DNA from: Prostheceraeus crozeri
Taxonomy: Eukaryota; Platyhelminthes; Polycladida; Euryleptidae
Direction: 5' to 3'
Length of the DNA stretch: 64,000 bases
Assembly (NCBI GenBank): GCA_907163375.1
Contig: CAJQUW010007096.1
Location: 1 to 64,000 of the forward strand
Positions 50,007 through 61,420 of the stretch are shown here, piece after piece (the stretch's first letter is position 1; the number at the start of each line of letters is the position of its first letter). The notes beneath the pieces are model-generated. The model was not told the DNA's origin. It was given only the letters and a program-made list of their open reading frames with translations, and did not search any database. The position numbers and the translations under genes were made by a program.

Positions 50007-50065
50007 CTTTTTCGATGAAGACACTCATTATTGGTGGTTCTCTGTCCAACACACGGTCATATCAG
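50007..50065 (+). CDS. SLC38A11: SLC38A11-like transporter, coding exon 4
   Basis: Acceptor TCTTGTTTTGCAG, donor GTACAA. It reads (A)FSMKTLIIGGSLSNTRSYQ, matching human DFSLVLLIKGGALSGTDTYQ: the end of helix 2 and the cytosolic loop before helix 3. It starts in phase 1 and ends in phase 0. At 59 bases it is easy to miss by gene finders. Confidence 0.9.
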
Positions 50066-52520
50066 GTACAATGAACATGATAATCACAAATCAAATTAAA
50101 TCAAGGACTATTTAAGTATTGTTAGGAAGCCAGACAATTCCGCGATTTGCAAATCCTCGGAAGGTTCAGATATAAAGGCGAATTTCGCACTGAAATTTTG
50201 CAGTTGAGTCACAGCAGCTGCCGACCAATGAAAATCCAGGACTAATATATTAGTAGCTGAATTTACAAATTCAGTGATGTGCATTGTTTGAACTTGGTTA
50301 TAATTTACTAAACGACTCTGTAATAGCGTTAAGCATTTCATCGGATGACTCTTCTCTGCAAGGTTTATTACTGCAGGAGCGTTTAATTTAAGGGCATCCC
50401 ATTGAACCATTGAGTTTAAAATCTGGTGTGAATTTGAATATATTCAACAAATCAAATGTGACTTCTGAACTTCCACTAGTAATCAAAGAATAACTGTTAT
50501 GTTCAATTATGAAATTCCTTTTCGTCTTAACTATTTCTGAGTTTGTAGAGTTAAATGGTCCCCACACAATATGTTAGTAGTCCCTTGACTTTAATCAGTA
50601 ATTAAGAAAAAAGACCTACCTGCCGTAAATCGTCTACTGAATTTTCACGACGTGTCGCAAGTCCTGCTGCGTTGTCAGGCAATAGTGCAGCAATTATCAA
50701 TTTTTAGTTACTGATTCAAACATGGGTCTGCCTCAACACGCCATACTTGCTTTATCTTGAGTTTAATGGATTAAACGAACTAAAACTTAATAATTTTTCT
50801 TAATATGACTTGTTGAACTTTCTATAGGTTGTTGATTTTCATAAGATTTGAATGTCTGCAAACTCAGTTTAGAATCCCTATTATTTATTAAATGAATCAA
50901 AAAATTAATGAAAATATTTATTCATTAATAAATGCATTAATTAGGCCACCGCCACGCAAACTTAAACATCAGATATTTTGTGCACACTATGGACACGTTT
51001 TGTTATTTATCGTTGAATGTCTTTAAAAACACTTCATGGTAGATGCTCACTTTTATCGGCGGAATGGAGCTTGGTGCCACTTCTTTTACAGATTGCTGAT
51101 TGTATAACTCAAGCTTTAAATCCTCACAATCTTGCCTCCAGTGACTTCTCGGAATCTTCCATCGCATATCTGACTTACCTATGAGATTTTGCTTTTCAAC
51201 GCCTGCAAGGACGTTGAACCTTATTAAACTTTGAAATTTTCGTCTAAAATTTTGCTAGGATCATCTGCTTACTTGCATGACATGGTTGCGACAGTTTATT
51301 CATCTGTACTTTTGTATCGTGTCTATTTCAGAAGAGCATTTACATATACTTGCTAATTTAGGCCTACGACTTTTATTCATATTGATTCCTTTGTACATTG
51401 AGGTAACTCTGGCTCCAGGGGAAGATCTGTTGATCATGGAGAATGCTTCCACTGACAGGTGGCAAAGACCGCACAACGGGATTCCTTTTGGGATCATGTT
51501 CCTGGCCCTTACGAGCTGGTAATTATGACTGGGGAAGACACTAATGATCATCTTAGAAGATTTGAACTTTGCATTTAGTTATCGTAAGTCTGTCTGCGTT
51601 GAGTCAACCATCCAAGCGGAATTTATTTCCTGTCATTATGCCGTTCTTTTGAAGATGGGAGCTCACAGCAGCTAGCAATTTGCACTTAGAATTATCTATT
51701 CGCCGTATTTTTGGATCATCTTCTTACATCTGATCTTCAAACAGTCGCTGTCTTTTATCATAAGCCATATGAAGAGTTGCATTATCAATTTTTCTTGTTA
51801 AATCATCACTTTGTCATTTGACTGTATTTACAATAGCTGATAAAGCATGGATCTTTTAAGTCAATACGCTTTTATAACAAACGCAATGGGGTCTTAAAAG
51901 CATGAAGAAATACACTGTTGAGAGCACTTTTGTTTCTTAATGCGAAGGGAACTAGACTTTTGTTTCCACTCACGCCGAGCACATTCGTTGAATGCATCTT
52001 TGAAGGCATATAAGTATTCATTTATGATGTTTCATCTATTCTTCATTTTACAGCTCTGATAACTGCAATACTTATTTTCAACAAAAACAGGTCGAGAGTG
52101 TTTTTATGGCTCATGTACTCGCTACAATATAGATGGGATGTGTATTGCGGTAATGTCTAAATATAATATTTAGGTTCTCTTTTGTTTACGAAGGCGGGCG
52201 GATTCTTGATAGATTTATTGACAGATAGATTTCCTTCAAATTCAATACCTGGAGATAGCTATGTATAGAAAATGGCCGCAATTACTGTAATCGTCATCAG
52301 AAGTAAAAATACGCGTAATTGGTCAAGAGGAGAAAGAGGCTTGAATGCCTATGTATACGTGTTCCAAAGCAGACGAGCCTCACGAACGCCATGAGGACCG
52401 CAAATGATCGGAATCTAAGGAGAAAGATAATTGGTAAAGCCGCCATCGACACCAATTGGCAAACCGATGTTTCGGGAAATTAAGTCAAGTTCCAAAGCAG
52501 AACATAAGTTCATGTCTCGG

Positions 52521-52542
52521 TCTCTCTCTCTCTCTCTCTCTC
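52521..52542. repeat. (TC)n microsatellite
   Basis: Eleven TC dinucleotides without interruption. Confidence 0.95.
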
Positions 52543-53211
52543 GATAGAAGTTTTTAGGTAAAGATATGTCTTGAAACACGCTAAAAAACGCTAAAAGAAG
52601 CTAAAATACGCCTTCGGCGTTCAGTGACTTCTAAAGTTCGATGTGCAATGTCGAATTACAATCGGGTATATAGTTGGAAATCTTTGCTCAATTTTGTTAC
52701 TGAATTATGTCTAACGATTAATTATGAACTAAACAATGCGTAAAATGTCTACATCACTTGCATTCGCAGTCGACCCCTTAAAATTGTTTGATAGATAAAG
52801 AGATCGCGCGATAAAGAGCTCTATGATCCATCATGAACACATTGAATGCTACATTTGAATTTAGTCACGTTTTTTATGCTGCACCCAGTAATATGGTCAA
52901 TTGCTATCGGAAAACTCTCTGACTAATAAAACATCGTCTGATACAGTTGGAGAGCTTTCCGGAAGTAATTGACTATATAATACCCTAAATTCATGCACAC
53001 TTTTTGCCTTCGATCCCTTTCTCTCATGATGTGATGAGCAGTCAGTGGAATTATTGTGCAAGCAACAAGGAGATCAATCTGACTGGCCTATAGATGCTAT
53101 AAATGAAAGCTAATAAGAGGTTGGACACTTGACTCAAGTGTCAGTGATTTTGGAATTCTTCACTTTCTCTTCTTAATTTTATTATTTATAGTTCTTAATT
53201 CTTTATTAACT

Positions 53212-53655
53212 CTAGGTGAAATGCCACGCTCAATTACCCGTAATTCACGCGTAAACTACGCGTAATTACACTTGACCCTATATACATGCGAGGTTACACG
53301 TGACATAACTGCAACATATGTCGGCAGTCCTGTTATATAGACTTTACGTCTCATATGTCTGTATGTATCAGAGGCTAACCAATATGATCTGACTTAAATT
53401 TCATGCTCAGGGCAGACAGAACATGCTGAGCGGTTCATCCGTGGTTCCAGCGGCAACGCGAACAACCGTAAACGACGCGTAAACCATGAGCGCTCGCCCG
53501 CGCATATTCATAAACATTCCCCATGTTTTGACGGCATCAGATCAAATGATTGCTGACTCTTAGTGCAGCGCGTAGAAGTATACACTGCCCTAAACCACGG
53601 ATGTTCGGGGTGCTCTGTAATTACGCGTGCAATTACACATGGCAATGTCACCCAG
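53212..53655. mobile_element. Possible MITE with imperfect inverted ends
   Basis: The left end CTAGGTGAAATGCCACGCTC and the complement of the right end, CTGGGTGACATTGCCATGTG, match imperfectly, and both continue into AATTAC/GCGTAA-rich sequence. ACGCGTAA motifs recur inside. No coding sequence and no clear target duplication. Confidence 0.4.
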
Positions 53656-53961
53656 TGAGGTTTTCTTTTTATTGTTTAATTCTGCTGAGATATAATGGTC
53701 AAAATGCATCGGAAAATATTGTACATCTAAAACCGAAAGATCAGACGCAAAGTCATAAATATTGACACTGTTTATAATTCTTGGCTACTACTTAATATTT
53801 CACAACCTTCAGTCTTCTTCCAATACAAGGAAAATGTCAAATAGGGATTATTGAATCTGTGCTTTCTCTCAGGGGAAATCAGATATGAAAGGACAAAGAT
53901 ACAAGCATGAAAAATAGAAGATGAGATATGTAGTCAATCAAGGAACTTTATACTCTTGCAG

Positions 53962-54037
53962 GAGCTCGTAATGGTGGCATTTGGAAGAAGCGGTTTCTAC
54001 CTCTTGACCTTCATGCAAGCTTGTTACCCCTTTCTTG
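53962..54037 (+). CDS. SLC38A11: SLC38A11-like transporter, coding exon 5
   Basis: Acceptor TACTCTTGCAG, donor GTAAGA. It reads ELVMVAFGRSGFYLLTFMQACYPFL, which aligns with human SLVNKTFGFPGYLLLSVLQFLYPFI: the loop and helix 3. It starts in phase 0 and ends after the first base of an Ala codon. Confidence 0.93.
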
Positions 54038-55377
54038 GTAAGAGAGATTTACATTTTCAATTATCATTGAGTGTTGAAAAATTGACAAAAATGCATAATA
54101 TATGAATTTGCAACTGAGTAGAGTCCTAGTACACATGCACTGCTGTTCGTAATGAATTTGATGTTTTGATTGAAGTGCACATATTTTGCATAACAATATG
54201 AACTTGCATTTATTCATTTCTTTCATTCATTGTAAATGGCATTTTAAGGAACTCTAATTCTCTTTTGCTGACCATTAATGTCATTAATGCCAGTGTGTTG
54301 ATATTCTCCCTCTTCCCCCCCCGAAACTAAATTGCTGACTGGAAAAAGTGCATCAGGAAAGAACTATAACTTAATGTTCCACTCGGAAAATAAATTCTTC
54401 TAGAAGCAGCCGCTTAAATTTCTAAATCATTTGCACAGATGTGAGTGCAAGCTTAACAAAGTCTCCTACAAGCCACAAGCTTTGATATCGCAGTATTGTG
54501 TTTTCAGTTTGAATCTTGGCAGAGATGTAAGACGAACTGCATTTGGGTAAAAAGAAAAAGGCGGTCATTTAGCATCAACGCTAATAGCGTAGTTTGTCTT
54601 CCGGGGAGCGGTTGTAATTAACCATTGTAATTAACCTCGGAAAAATGGTGGGAAGGCACATATACCATTATACATTGTACTAAGAGTCTTAATGAGCGAA
54701 TCAAGTAAATGAGAATTTCAAAACGCTTTCATGTAGCTCAAATAGTACGAAAAAAATCTGTACATTACAGATTCTGATCTAATAGCCTATATTTTGAGAT
54801 TGCGCCCGCTTTGCGCATCAAAAATGGAGGGATTACCCACCCCTGCTTAATTAATGTTGCATAGCCAAAAATGACATGGAAACGACAGCACCGTTCTTGG
54901 TTCGCTAAATCTCCTCATCTTCGTACAGTGAATGGCAATTCAAGATTTTAAGTACCGGTAAGCAATTATTAAGCATTTTTGAAAATGCTGAAATTTTACA
55001 AATCTGGTCCATAAATCCCCTCAAAAATTCCATGATTTCATGAAATGCGGTCTTTATAATTGATGTGCGAGGTTTTCAGCAATGTATAGGACACATGGAT
55101 AGTTCATGTAGATGTTGTGTGTATGTGTGCAGCGTGTGCTTCCTGTAGAGATCATAATCTCTTGGTTCTGTATTGTCTTTAGATTGTCAGCGTATATTTG
55201 TGCGATGATTGGTGATTAGATAATGTGTCCTTCTCCAGTTCGTCGCGGATAGGCCTTATATGGATAGGCTTTCCCGTGCCCAGCATTATTAGAATATCCG
55301 TGAATGGTTCCACCTTGATACAACAATCAACCATAATATCAAATAATTATTGAAAATTGACAAACTCCTTTTTACAG
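54038..55377 (+). other. Intron 5 of the transporter gene
   Basis: 1.3 kb, GTAAGA to CTTTTTACAG. No feature recognised inside. Confidence 0.85.
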
Positions 55378-55443
55378 CTATGGTCAGCTACAACGTTATT
55401 ACGGGAGACACGATAACAAAAATTGTCGAGAGGTTGGGATCAG
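55378..55443 (+). CDS. SLC38A11: SLC38A11-like transporter, coding exon 6
   Basis: Acceptor CTTTTTACAG, donor GTGAGT, phase 1 to phase 1. It reads (A)MVSYNVITGDTITKIVERLGS, aligned with human AMISYNIIAGDTLSKVFQRIPG. The SYNxIxGDT stretch is strongly diagnostic of SLC38A11-like and related vacuolar-type transporters and distinguishes this gene from SLC38A10. Confidence 0.94.
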
Positions 55444-57169
55444 GTGAGTTATATATATTTTCTCAGCGATTTTACCCATGTTGCTTACACCAGACTTTGA
55501 AAGTTCTGTGTTTAGTCATGTGTCTGAACTTCACGCAAGTGCATTAATAAATTTTTATAATACTGATTTTGTGATAGTATTTTATCACTGACTCCTATTT
55601 CTCTGGTCGGAAATAGATTTCAATGGGTTCCAAAATATGAAAAATTTTTTCAGCACGAATATTCGAAAGCAAAATATTCAGCAGTTTTCAAGACTTATGT
55701 CGCCGATCAAATGTCAATTTAGACTGAACTATGTTATTGCTAAGCGTGTCATACAAGCCTATTTAATCTTAAGATTATATTGTTGAATATGTACGAGGGG
55801 ATCAGTATCATGCAAAGACCCTTTGCAATTCAATATTCATTCAATGATGCTACTTTTTCGTATGAAACATTCTTCCATACAAAGATAGCGTTATCTGAAT
55901 GACTTAGTTGACGTAGCAATTGAATAATCGCCATTACCAACATCGAAACCAAAACGTCTCTGAAAATTTTCGAAAAGTTCATCTTAACCCTTTCATTCAA
56001 ATTGTGTCAATTTGGCAACATTTCAACCCGTATCTTTTGGGACAACACTACACAGCATGTTAAGTTTTTCAAAAATTAGTTTTCAAACATATTCAGTATA
56101 TACATAGTTGGAAGCGTCGACCCAAAAAGATGTCTCCATACAATGAAAATTTTTATATCAAGAGATTCAGTTTTCTGCGCAGATTACGTTCCTGCGGTCT
56201 AAAAAAATATTTGATCACCTTTAAGAAGCCAACTTTTTCCAAATTATTCCTGTGTTTATATACTAGCAACGTGAAGCCACTATATAAGTAGCATGAAACT
56301 GATTAGATATCAAAAGGAGCGAGCAATTACTAAATAGCATCTTATTTGTGCGGAAGACAGACTGATTATCAAGGATATATCATGAACCGCATTATAATGC
56401 GACTCTTCATGGAAAAGTTGAAATCCGACTATGCATGCGAGGTGCGAGTATTATTTTCACTGTCATTCTCGCTTTTTATGTGCTAAGTCAGTGGCATAGT
56501 CCTGAAATAATTCCAAGAGTATCTCTTTGCGAGTGACACACTCTGCCAGTCATTCTACGAGCTTCGTTCACTACGGCAGCTCGCATATCTACCAAAAGTG
56601 AATCTATACTCGTACGAAAACAAGATAGGTAATCGCAAATCTGAATCCTTTTTTATCTCAATGCAACATTTTTTCCTTGATGCTTGAAAAAGGTCAAGTT
56701 ACAGCAAAACGTCGATCTGATGGGGTAAATGCTTATTAGAGCATTCTTGCACATGGATCTGCTGCTTATGCTCAGTACAACCGAATCGATAATGCATATT
56801 CTTTAAAAGCAATAATTTTAAGCCTGTGTTACCGTAAATTTGACAAACTCAAATGTTTCTGGTAATATGATTTTTGCAGGTGTGATTTGATGAATTCTCT
56901 TCAGAATTGAAAAGCAGGAGCTTTTTTAGCTGGCAACTGTGACCAAAAATGTATCCTGAAAATTTGACTAAAATGCAACATTTCCATGCTCTATATATGA
57001 AATGTGAAATATGCTCTGAAAAATCGCAATTCGCTGTTATGCTCCTCATGAGAAATTAAACAATCGAACTCAACTTCTGATCATTCTAATCCCTGTTTTG
57101 TTGCCAAAAGATGATATTTTTGGCCAGTAAGCTTGCGGATTATTTATTTTCTGTCTCTTCTCATTTCAG
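55444..57169 (+). other. Intron 6 of the transporter gene
   Basis: 1.7 kb, GTGAGT to TCATTTCAG. It contains the second copy of a dispersed repeat (56085-56435). Confidence 0.85.
56085..56435 (+). repeat. Dispersed repeat, copy 2
   Basis: Homologous to 45060-45415 with similar order and spacing of landmarks (for example GCGGTCTAAAA, ATATTTGATCAC, GCATTATAATGC). The copies are clearly diverged with indels, so the family is old. Confidence 0.65.
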
Positions 57170-57279
57170 CTACGGTTCAATCAAGTATTCTTGGATATCG
57201 GCAATTCATCATTTTCATGTGTACAATCCTCGTTGCTCTGCCGCTGTCTTTACTCAGAAATATTGCCAGCCTTACCAAG
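57170..57279 (+). CDS. SLC38A11: SLC38A11-like transporter, coding exon 7
   Basis: Acceptor TCTCATTTCAG, donor GTAACA. It reads (A)TVQSSILGYRQFIIFMCT..., helix 4, then LPLSLLRNIASLTK. Human SLC38A11 has LPLSLYRNIAKLGK at the same place; the LPLSLxRN motif is a family hallmark. It starts in phase 1 and ends in phase 0. The next exon, which should encode helix 5 and on, was not found between here and the end of the window. Confidence 0.94.
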
Positions 57280-59332
57280 GTAACAACCGAAAAATATATC
57301 TATCTGTTAATGATGTATGTACAGGAGCTTCGCTTCATATCGTTGGAAGCAAGTTCATTTCTTCGGGGTATCAAATTAATCTGAGGAATATTCAGCTGCT
57401 TTGCTTCCATTTGTAATCTCCTGATATCATCTTTGTGAGAATGTTGAAAACAGAGTGGAAAGAAACCCGAATTTGATGAAATTTTTTCATTCATGATAAA
57501 ATTGGAATGACAAGAGGTGTGTGATAAGGTATTAAACAAATTATACGAACGTAGGTTATCATCACTTAAGTCACCTAACAACCGTCAGCCCAAGCACAGA
57601 ATTAAATATTTTTATTTATCTGCTTCGGTTTGCTAGAAGTGTGATTAATACGAAATTGACGGCACATCGAGGAACCTATTAGGTGGGCAAAAAGGAATTC
57701 CTAATACCTTACAGAGATAGGAAAAACTCGTGCGTCGCTTGCGGATCAATGTGAGTTCCAGCAAAGTGCTTCAATTGCCAAAATTCCTTCAGATTCGAAA
57801 AACTCAGATCATTGCACACAAGTTTTCTCCATAATGTTGGCCCTTTCGGTCATTATTAAAGAAAGTAGCAGGCGTACGAAAATTAGTTCACTTGATTTTT
57901 TCACATCCTCTCCTCCGCATTGCTCACTGTATAGTGCGTATATTGATGTGCATTGATGTATATTTATGTGTGTTTCGGTGTGTGCGAAGTGATATCACAG
58001 CACGCACGCCTCTCTCACTGGCTCTGTGTCCTTTGCTAACAGCGTATTGTTTGCCATTTCCAATAGCAAGCGATACACGAATTATCCATTCGAGAAGGAG
58101 CTAGTTGTCTTATTCTGTGATGTGCCATTTCGATATGAAGGTTACATACAATTCTTCCTTTCTAGGAAACCGAAGCGCGCGCAGATGAATCTAATGCTGC
58201 GGACCCAAGTGCTTTCCTCAATCTATTAAGCATTCAACACGAATGATGATCGAAAATTAATGCATTGCATTAATAAACATTTTTCATGGCAATTTACATA
58301 ATTTGAAATGAATAAATGAAGCTTTTGCGTCACTACTCCCCATACTTGGAGCTTGGACGGTGCTGACATAGTCAGACTTATGGAGCGTTGTAGTACTTTA
58401 AGTCCGGATGCCCTTCCTGCCGACTTCCAATGACACCTTCGGGGCTCGACCTCTGGACCAAAAGATCGCTAGGCCAAGCACTTAGCCACTGTGCCACGGA
58501 GACCACACTGTAGAAATGAAATCTACAATTGAATACTTCTTGACGCCTTTGAACCAGTGATAAACCACAGAGTTCAATTGCCCTATCTACTTGTGTGGGT
58601 CCAAAGATGACTTTCCCCAATGCTGATAGTCACGGCCAGAACTAATCTCAAGAGGTAATTTTCCATTGAACGTGATACAAATTCAAGCCTGAGAAATTGA
58701 GAAGAAAAATTGAGTCAAAGATACGCACCTTTCACTTGACAAGCCTGCCCCGCAACGTTGAGATTCTTGGGTTCGCTACTACGAGCTGGTTCTGTACTAA
58801 GCTTGCTTGACCAATCACGTAAGCCAAAGAGAGATAAATTTCTATGTGAATTTATCGCTTGCCACCACTTGCCATCCACCACTTACTGGGATAGGATTAT
58901 ATGATTAACCCACATACAAACATGAATCTATCTCTGTGGATAAACCACTGGCTCATCCACATGTACGTACAACATCTGTGATCCGCATCTAGCTCGGTGC
59001 AATATCGCAGAGATAAACCTGCTCTCGGTGTAAACGTGACTGTGAACCGTAATGATGCGTAAATGAATGCAGAAAGGCAACCATTGATGAGATCATCCGC
59101 GTATGTTACCTGTAAAGCCACCTCTTCATTATTTAAGTACTTTGATTAGAAAGTTACAAGTTGTTGCCTACTGGTGTAAAAACATGAATAGCAAAAATGT
59201 GAAAGAATTATGACTATTACAAGACCTGATTGATTTTACCGCAATTCACAAGCGATGGTTTCAATGAATAAAACACTACATATGAATAAAGCACTAATAA
59301 TGAATAAAGCAATAAATATTGTGAAAACATAA
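57280..59332. other. Sequence downstream of coding exon 7, presumed intron 7
   Basis: Apart from a SINE at 58372-58505 I see nothing. A membrane-protein-like exon matching helix 5 of SLC38 transporters is not apparent here. Confidence 0.5.
58372..58505 (-). mobile_element. tRNA-derived SINE
   Basis: On the minus strand it begins GGTCTCCGTGGCACAGTGGC (A-box region) and carries a B-box-like GGTCGAGCCCC, followed by GTCGGCAGGAAGGGCATCCG. That last motif recurs in the 3' part of many tRNA-derived SINEs that pair with RTE-type LINEs, to my knowledge. The body ends in AGTACTACAACGCTCCATAA. Confidence 0.75.
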
Positions 59333-59540
59333 AATTTTTGGAAAGCCAAGTTTCTGGTGGTAGGTCTTTGTTGACAACTTCCTTTTTATTTCACAAGATA
59401 TCTTTCAACCTTGTGACCAAGTTTATCTACTGGTTGTGACAAACAACATTTTCAAATTTTAACAAAAATTTACAAATATCCCATCAAAAACGATCAACGA
59501 TGTAATAGAGCGACAGTAGAATATAGAATAAAATTCAATC
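59333..59540 (-). repeat. Inverted 3' piece of a Penelope-like element
   Basis: Read on the minus strand, it matches 61200-61420: a TTTGTAAATTTTTG-like stretch, GGTCACAAGGTTGAAA, and CAACAAAGACCTACCACCAG followed by AAACTTGGCTTT. It is the untranslated 3' region of the element whose endonuclease piece lies on the other side of the mariner. Penelope-like insertions often carry such inverted partial copies at the 5' side. Confidence 0.7.
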
Positions 59541-59542
59541 TA

Positions 59543-60914
59543 CGAGGGTCAGTCAATAAATAAGTTTCCCTTTCAAAATTTCTGCATTCATTGGAAAGAT
59601 ATATTAACAAGATTTCCATAGGGATAAGGTCTGTATATTTGCGATTCAAAATGAGTGCCATGAGTTTCAACACACTACTTCGAGTTGGAGGAGCCTCGTT
59701 GTTCCACGCTCAATGGCATCCATGTCCAGATTCTTTATCAACGCACACCAGGCAGCATTAATCTCTTCCTCGGTTCGGAATCGCTTCCACGAAGTTCCTC
59801 TTTTATTGCAGAGTAGAGGAAAAAGTCACAGGGACGTAAGGTGGGTGAGTGAGCACTTCCCACTCCCACTTCGCCAACATCTTCACAACACAAGTCTTCA
59901 GGCTAGGTCTGGCGTTGTCGTGGAGGAGAATCACGCCATCAGCAAGATGATCTCGTCGTCGTCCTCTCAAAGCTGGACGGAGTTTCTCGCGGAGGATCCA
60001 GTGGTAGTGGTCACCGTTCACAGTGGTACCATGGGGAACAGGCCAATCGAGAATGACTCCGCAGCGATCGAAGAACGACACGAAGAGCACCTGCAATCCA
60101 CCTTGGCTGCACTTCGCCTTCATCGGTCGTCCTTCTTCTGGAAGTCGCCACTCCGCTGAGTGGCGCTTGAGTTCTGGCTCACAAGAATGAGCCCAAGACT
60201 CGTCTACTGCAACGATCCGATTCAAGAAGGAAGGATATCGTTTGAATCGTTGGAGATGCTGTGAGGACACCAGCATTCTGTTCACCTTTTGGTCTTCGGT
60301 CAGAAGATTGGGAACCCATCTCGAGTAAAGTTTCTTCATCCCAACTTCTCGTTGACAATATGCCAAGCTGTTCCATAGTTGATGTCAAGCTCCGTAGCCA
60401 CTTGATCCACCGTGATCCCATTGAATAAGAGCTCGAACCTCGTTAATCTTCTCTTCAGTGGAGGCTGCAGCAGGGCGACCAGTTCTTTGCAGATCAGAGC
60501 AGTCCGTTCTGCCGTCTTGGAACTCGCGCATCGATTTCCTCACCGTTTGGATTGAAGGACATTCCTCCCCCATAACATTGAACAATTGGGCGTGAATGTC
60601 AACTGGAGGATTTCGCAATGCAGTCAGAAACTCAATGATGACACGAACGTCGTATCGTGAGTAGTCAGAGCTGGACATGACGGAAGGAGTGACTGAAAAC
60701 ATCTTGCGTCAAATCGAACATTAAATCCGGACATAGCTGAGAAGTATTCATAAATCGATTGGTTGTCAAATTGATGATAAGAGTCACATGAAAACCTGCT
60801 TGCAGTGAAATGATAAGAATTCACCTAGGAATCATTTCATCGCAAACTGGTGCCTATAAAGTAATTGCGTTGTGCGTGACAAGACAGGGAAACTTATTTA
60901 TTGACTGACCCTCG
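59543..60914 (-). mobile_element. mariner-type DNA transposon with decayed transposase
   Basis: Perfect inverted ends of about 29 bp (CGAGGGTCAGTCAATAAATA... and its complement) are flanked by TA on both sides (59541-59542 and 60915-60916). The length of 1372 bp is close to that of complete mariners. The transposase gene lies on the minus strand. The perfect ends suggest a fairly recent insertion even though the gene is already damaged. Confidence 0.92.
59790..60702 (-). pseudogene. mariner transposase, broken
   Basis: The N-terminal part reads RYDVRVIIEFLTALRN..., SIQTVRKSMREFQDGRTDC and DLQRTGRPAAA, a helix-turn-helix and the typical linker. After a frameshift near 60430 a piece GITVDQVATELDINYGTAWH follows; after another near 60350 comes MKKLYSRWVPNLLTEDQK. 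The catalytic core has VAVDESWAH (first Asp), LLHDNARPS (second Asp), then THPPY, with the third Asp in PCDFFLY reached only after one more frameshift near 59845. The pattern is that of DD34D mariners. Three frameshifts mean it cannot make transposase. Confidence 0.88.
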
Positions 60915-60916
60915 TA

Positions 60917-61420
60917 TGTAACAAAGTGTATATAGGTAGCACAACAAGACTAGTGCACCATCGCTACGAAGAACATCTGACGAATATCAACTCCTCAGTT
61001 TTTAAACACAAACAGGAATGCAACTCCAACAACAATATTAATATAATTGATATTATAGATTTTGATCCGGATGAAACAAATTTAAGACTGAGAAACCATC
61101 CACATCAAAAAACACAAGCCGCAATTGAATTCAAAGGACGAAATTGAAGAACTTACTGACTTTTTATATCTGTGATCCGGTACATCTTACAGTATAATTG
61201 GTGCTTCAATATTTCCATGCAATAATTTTATATGTACTATTCTTTAAGTGCTTCATCTCTTAGACCATCGACATTTATACATTTGCAAAATTTTGAATTC
61301 TTGTTTACAACCTTAAGACAACGTTGGTCATAAGGTTGAAATATATCGTGTGATATCAAAAATGAAGGTTATCAACAAAGACCTGCCACCATAAACTTGT
61401 CTTTGCAAAAAAATTTTATA
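60917..61420 (+). mobile_element. Penelope-like element, endonuclease and 3' region
   Basis: Begins KVYIGSTTRLVHHRYEEHL, a GIY-YIG nuclease signature, then VFKHKQECN and a segment ending KPQLNSKDEIEEL in a second frame, the usual end of Penelope-like proteins. The 3' untranslated region runs to about 61420 and has an inverted copy at 59333-59540. The reverse-transcriptase domain is not present here, so the copy is a partial, decayed insertion. Confidence 0.75.

Larger units (their letters stand above)
50066..53961 (+). other. Intron 4 of the transporter gene
   Basis: 3.9 kb, GTACAA to CTCTTGCAG. It contains a TC microsatellite (52521-52542) and a possible MITE (53212-53655). Nothing else recognised. 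Confidence 0.85.

Noticed and set aside
57111-57416. Two + strand frames of 83 and 101 codons as intact small genes
   Set aside because: The first contains exon 7 of the transporter read through its splice sites, and the second is another frame of the same DNA.
59713-60159. 148-codon + strand frame
   Set aside because: It is the antisense shadow of the mariner transposase.
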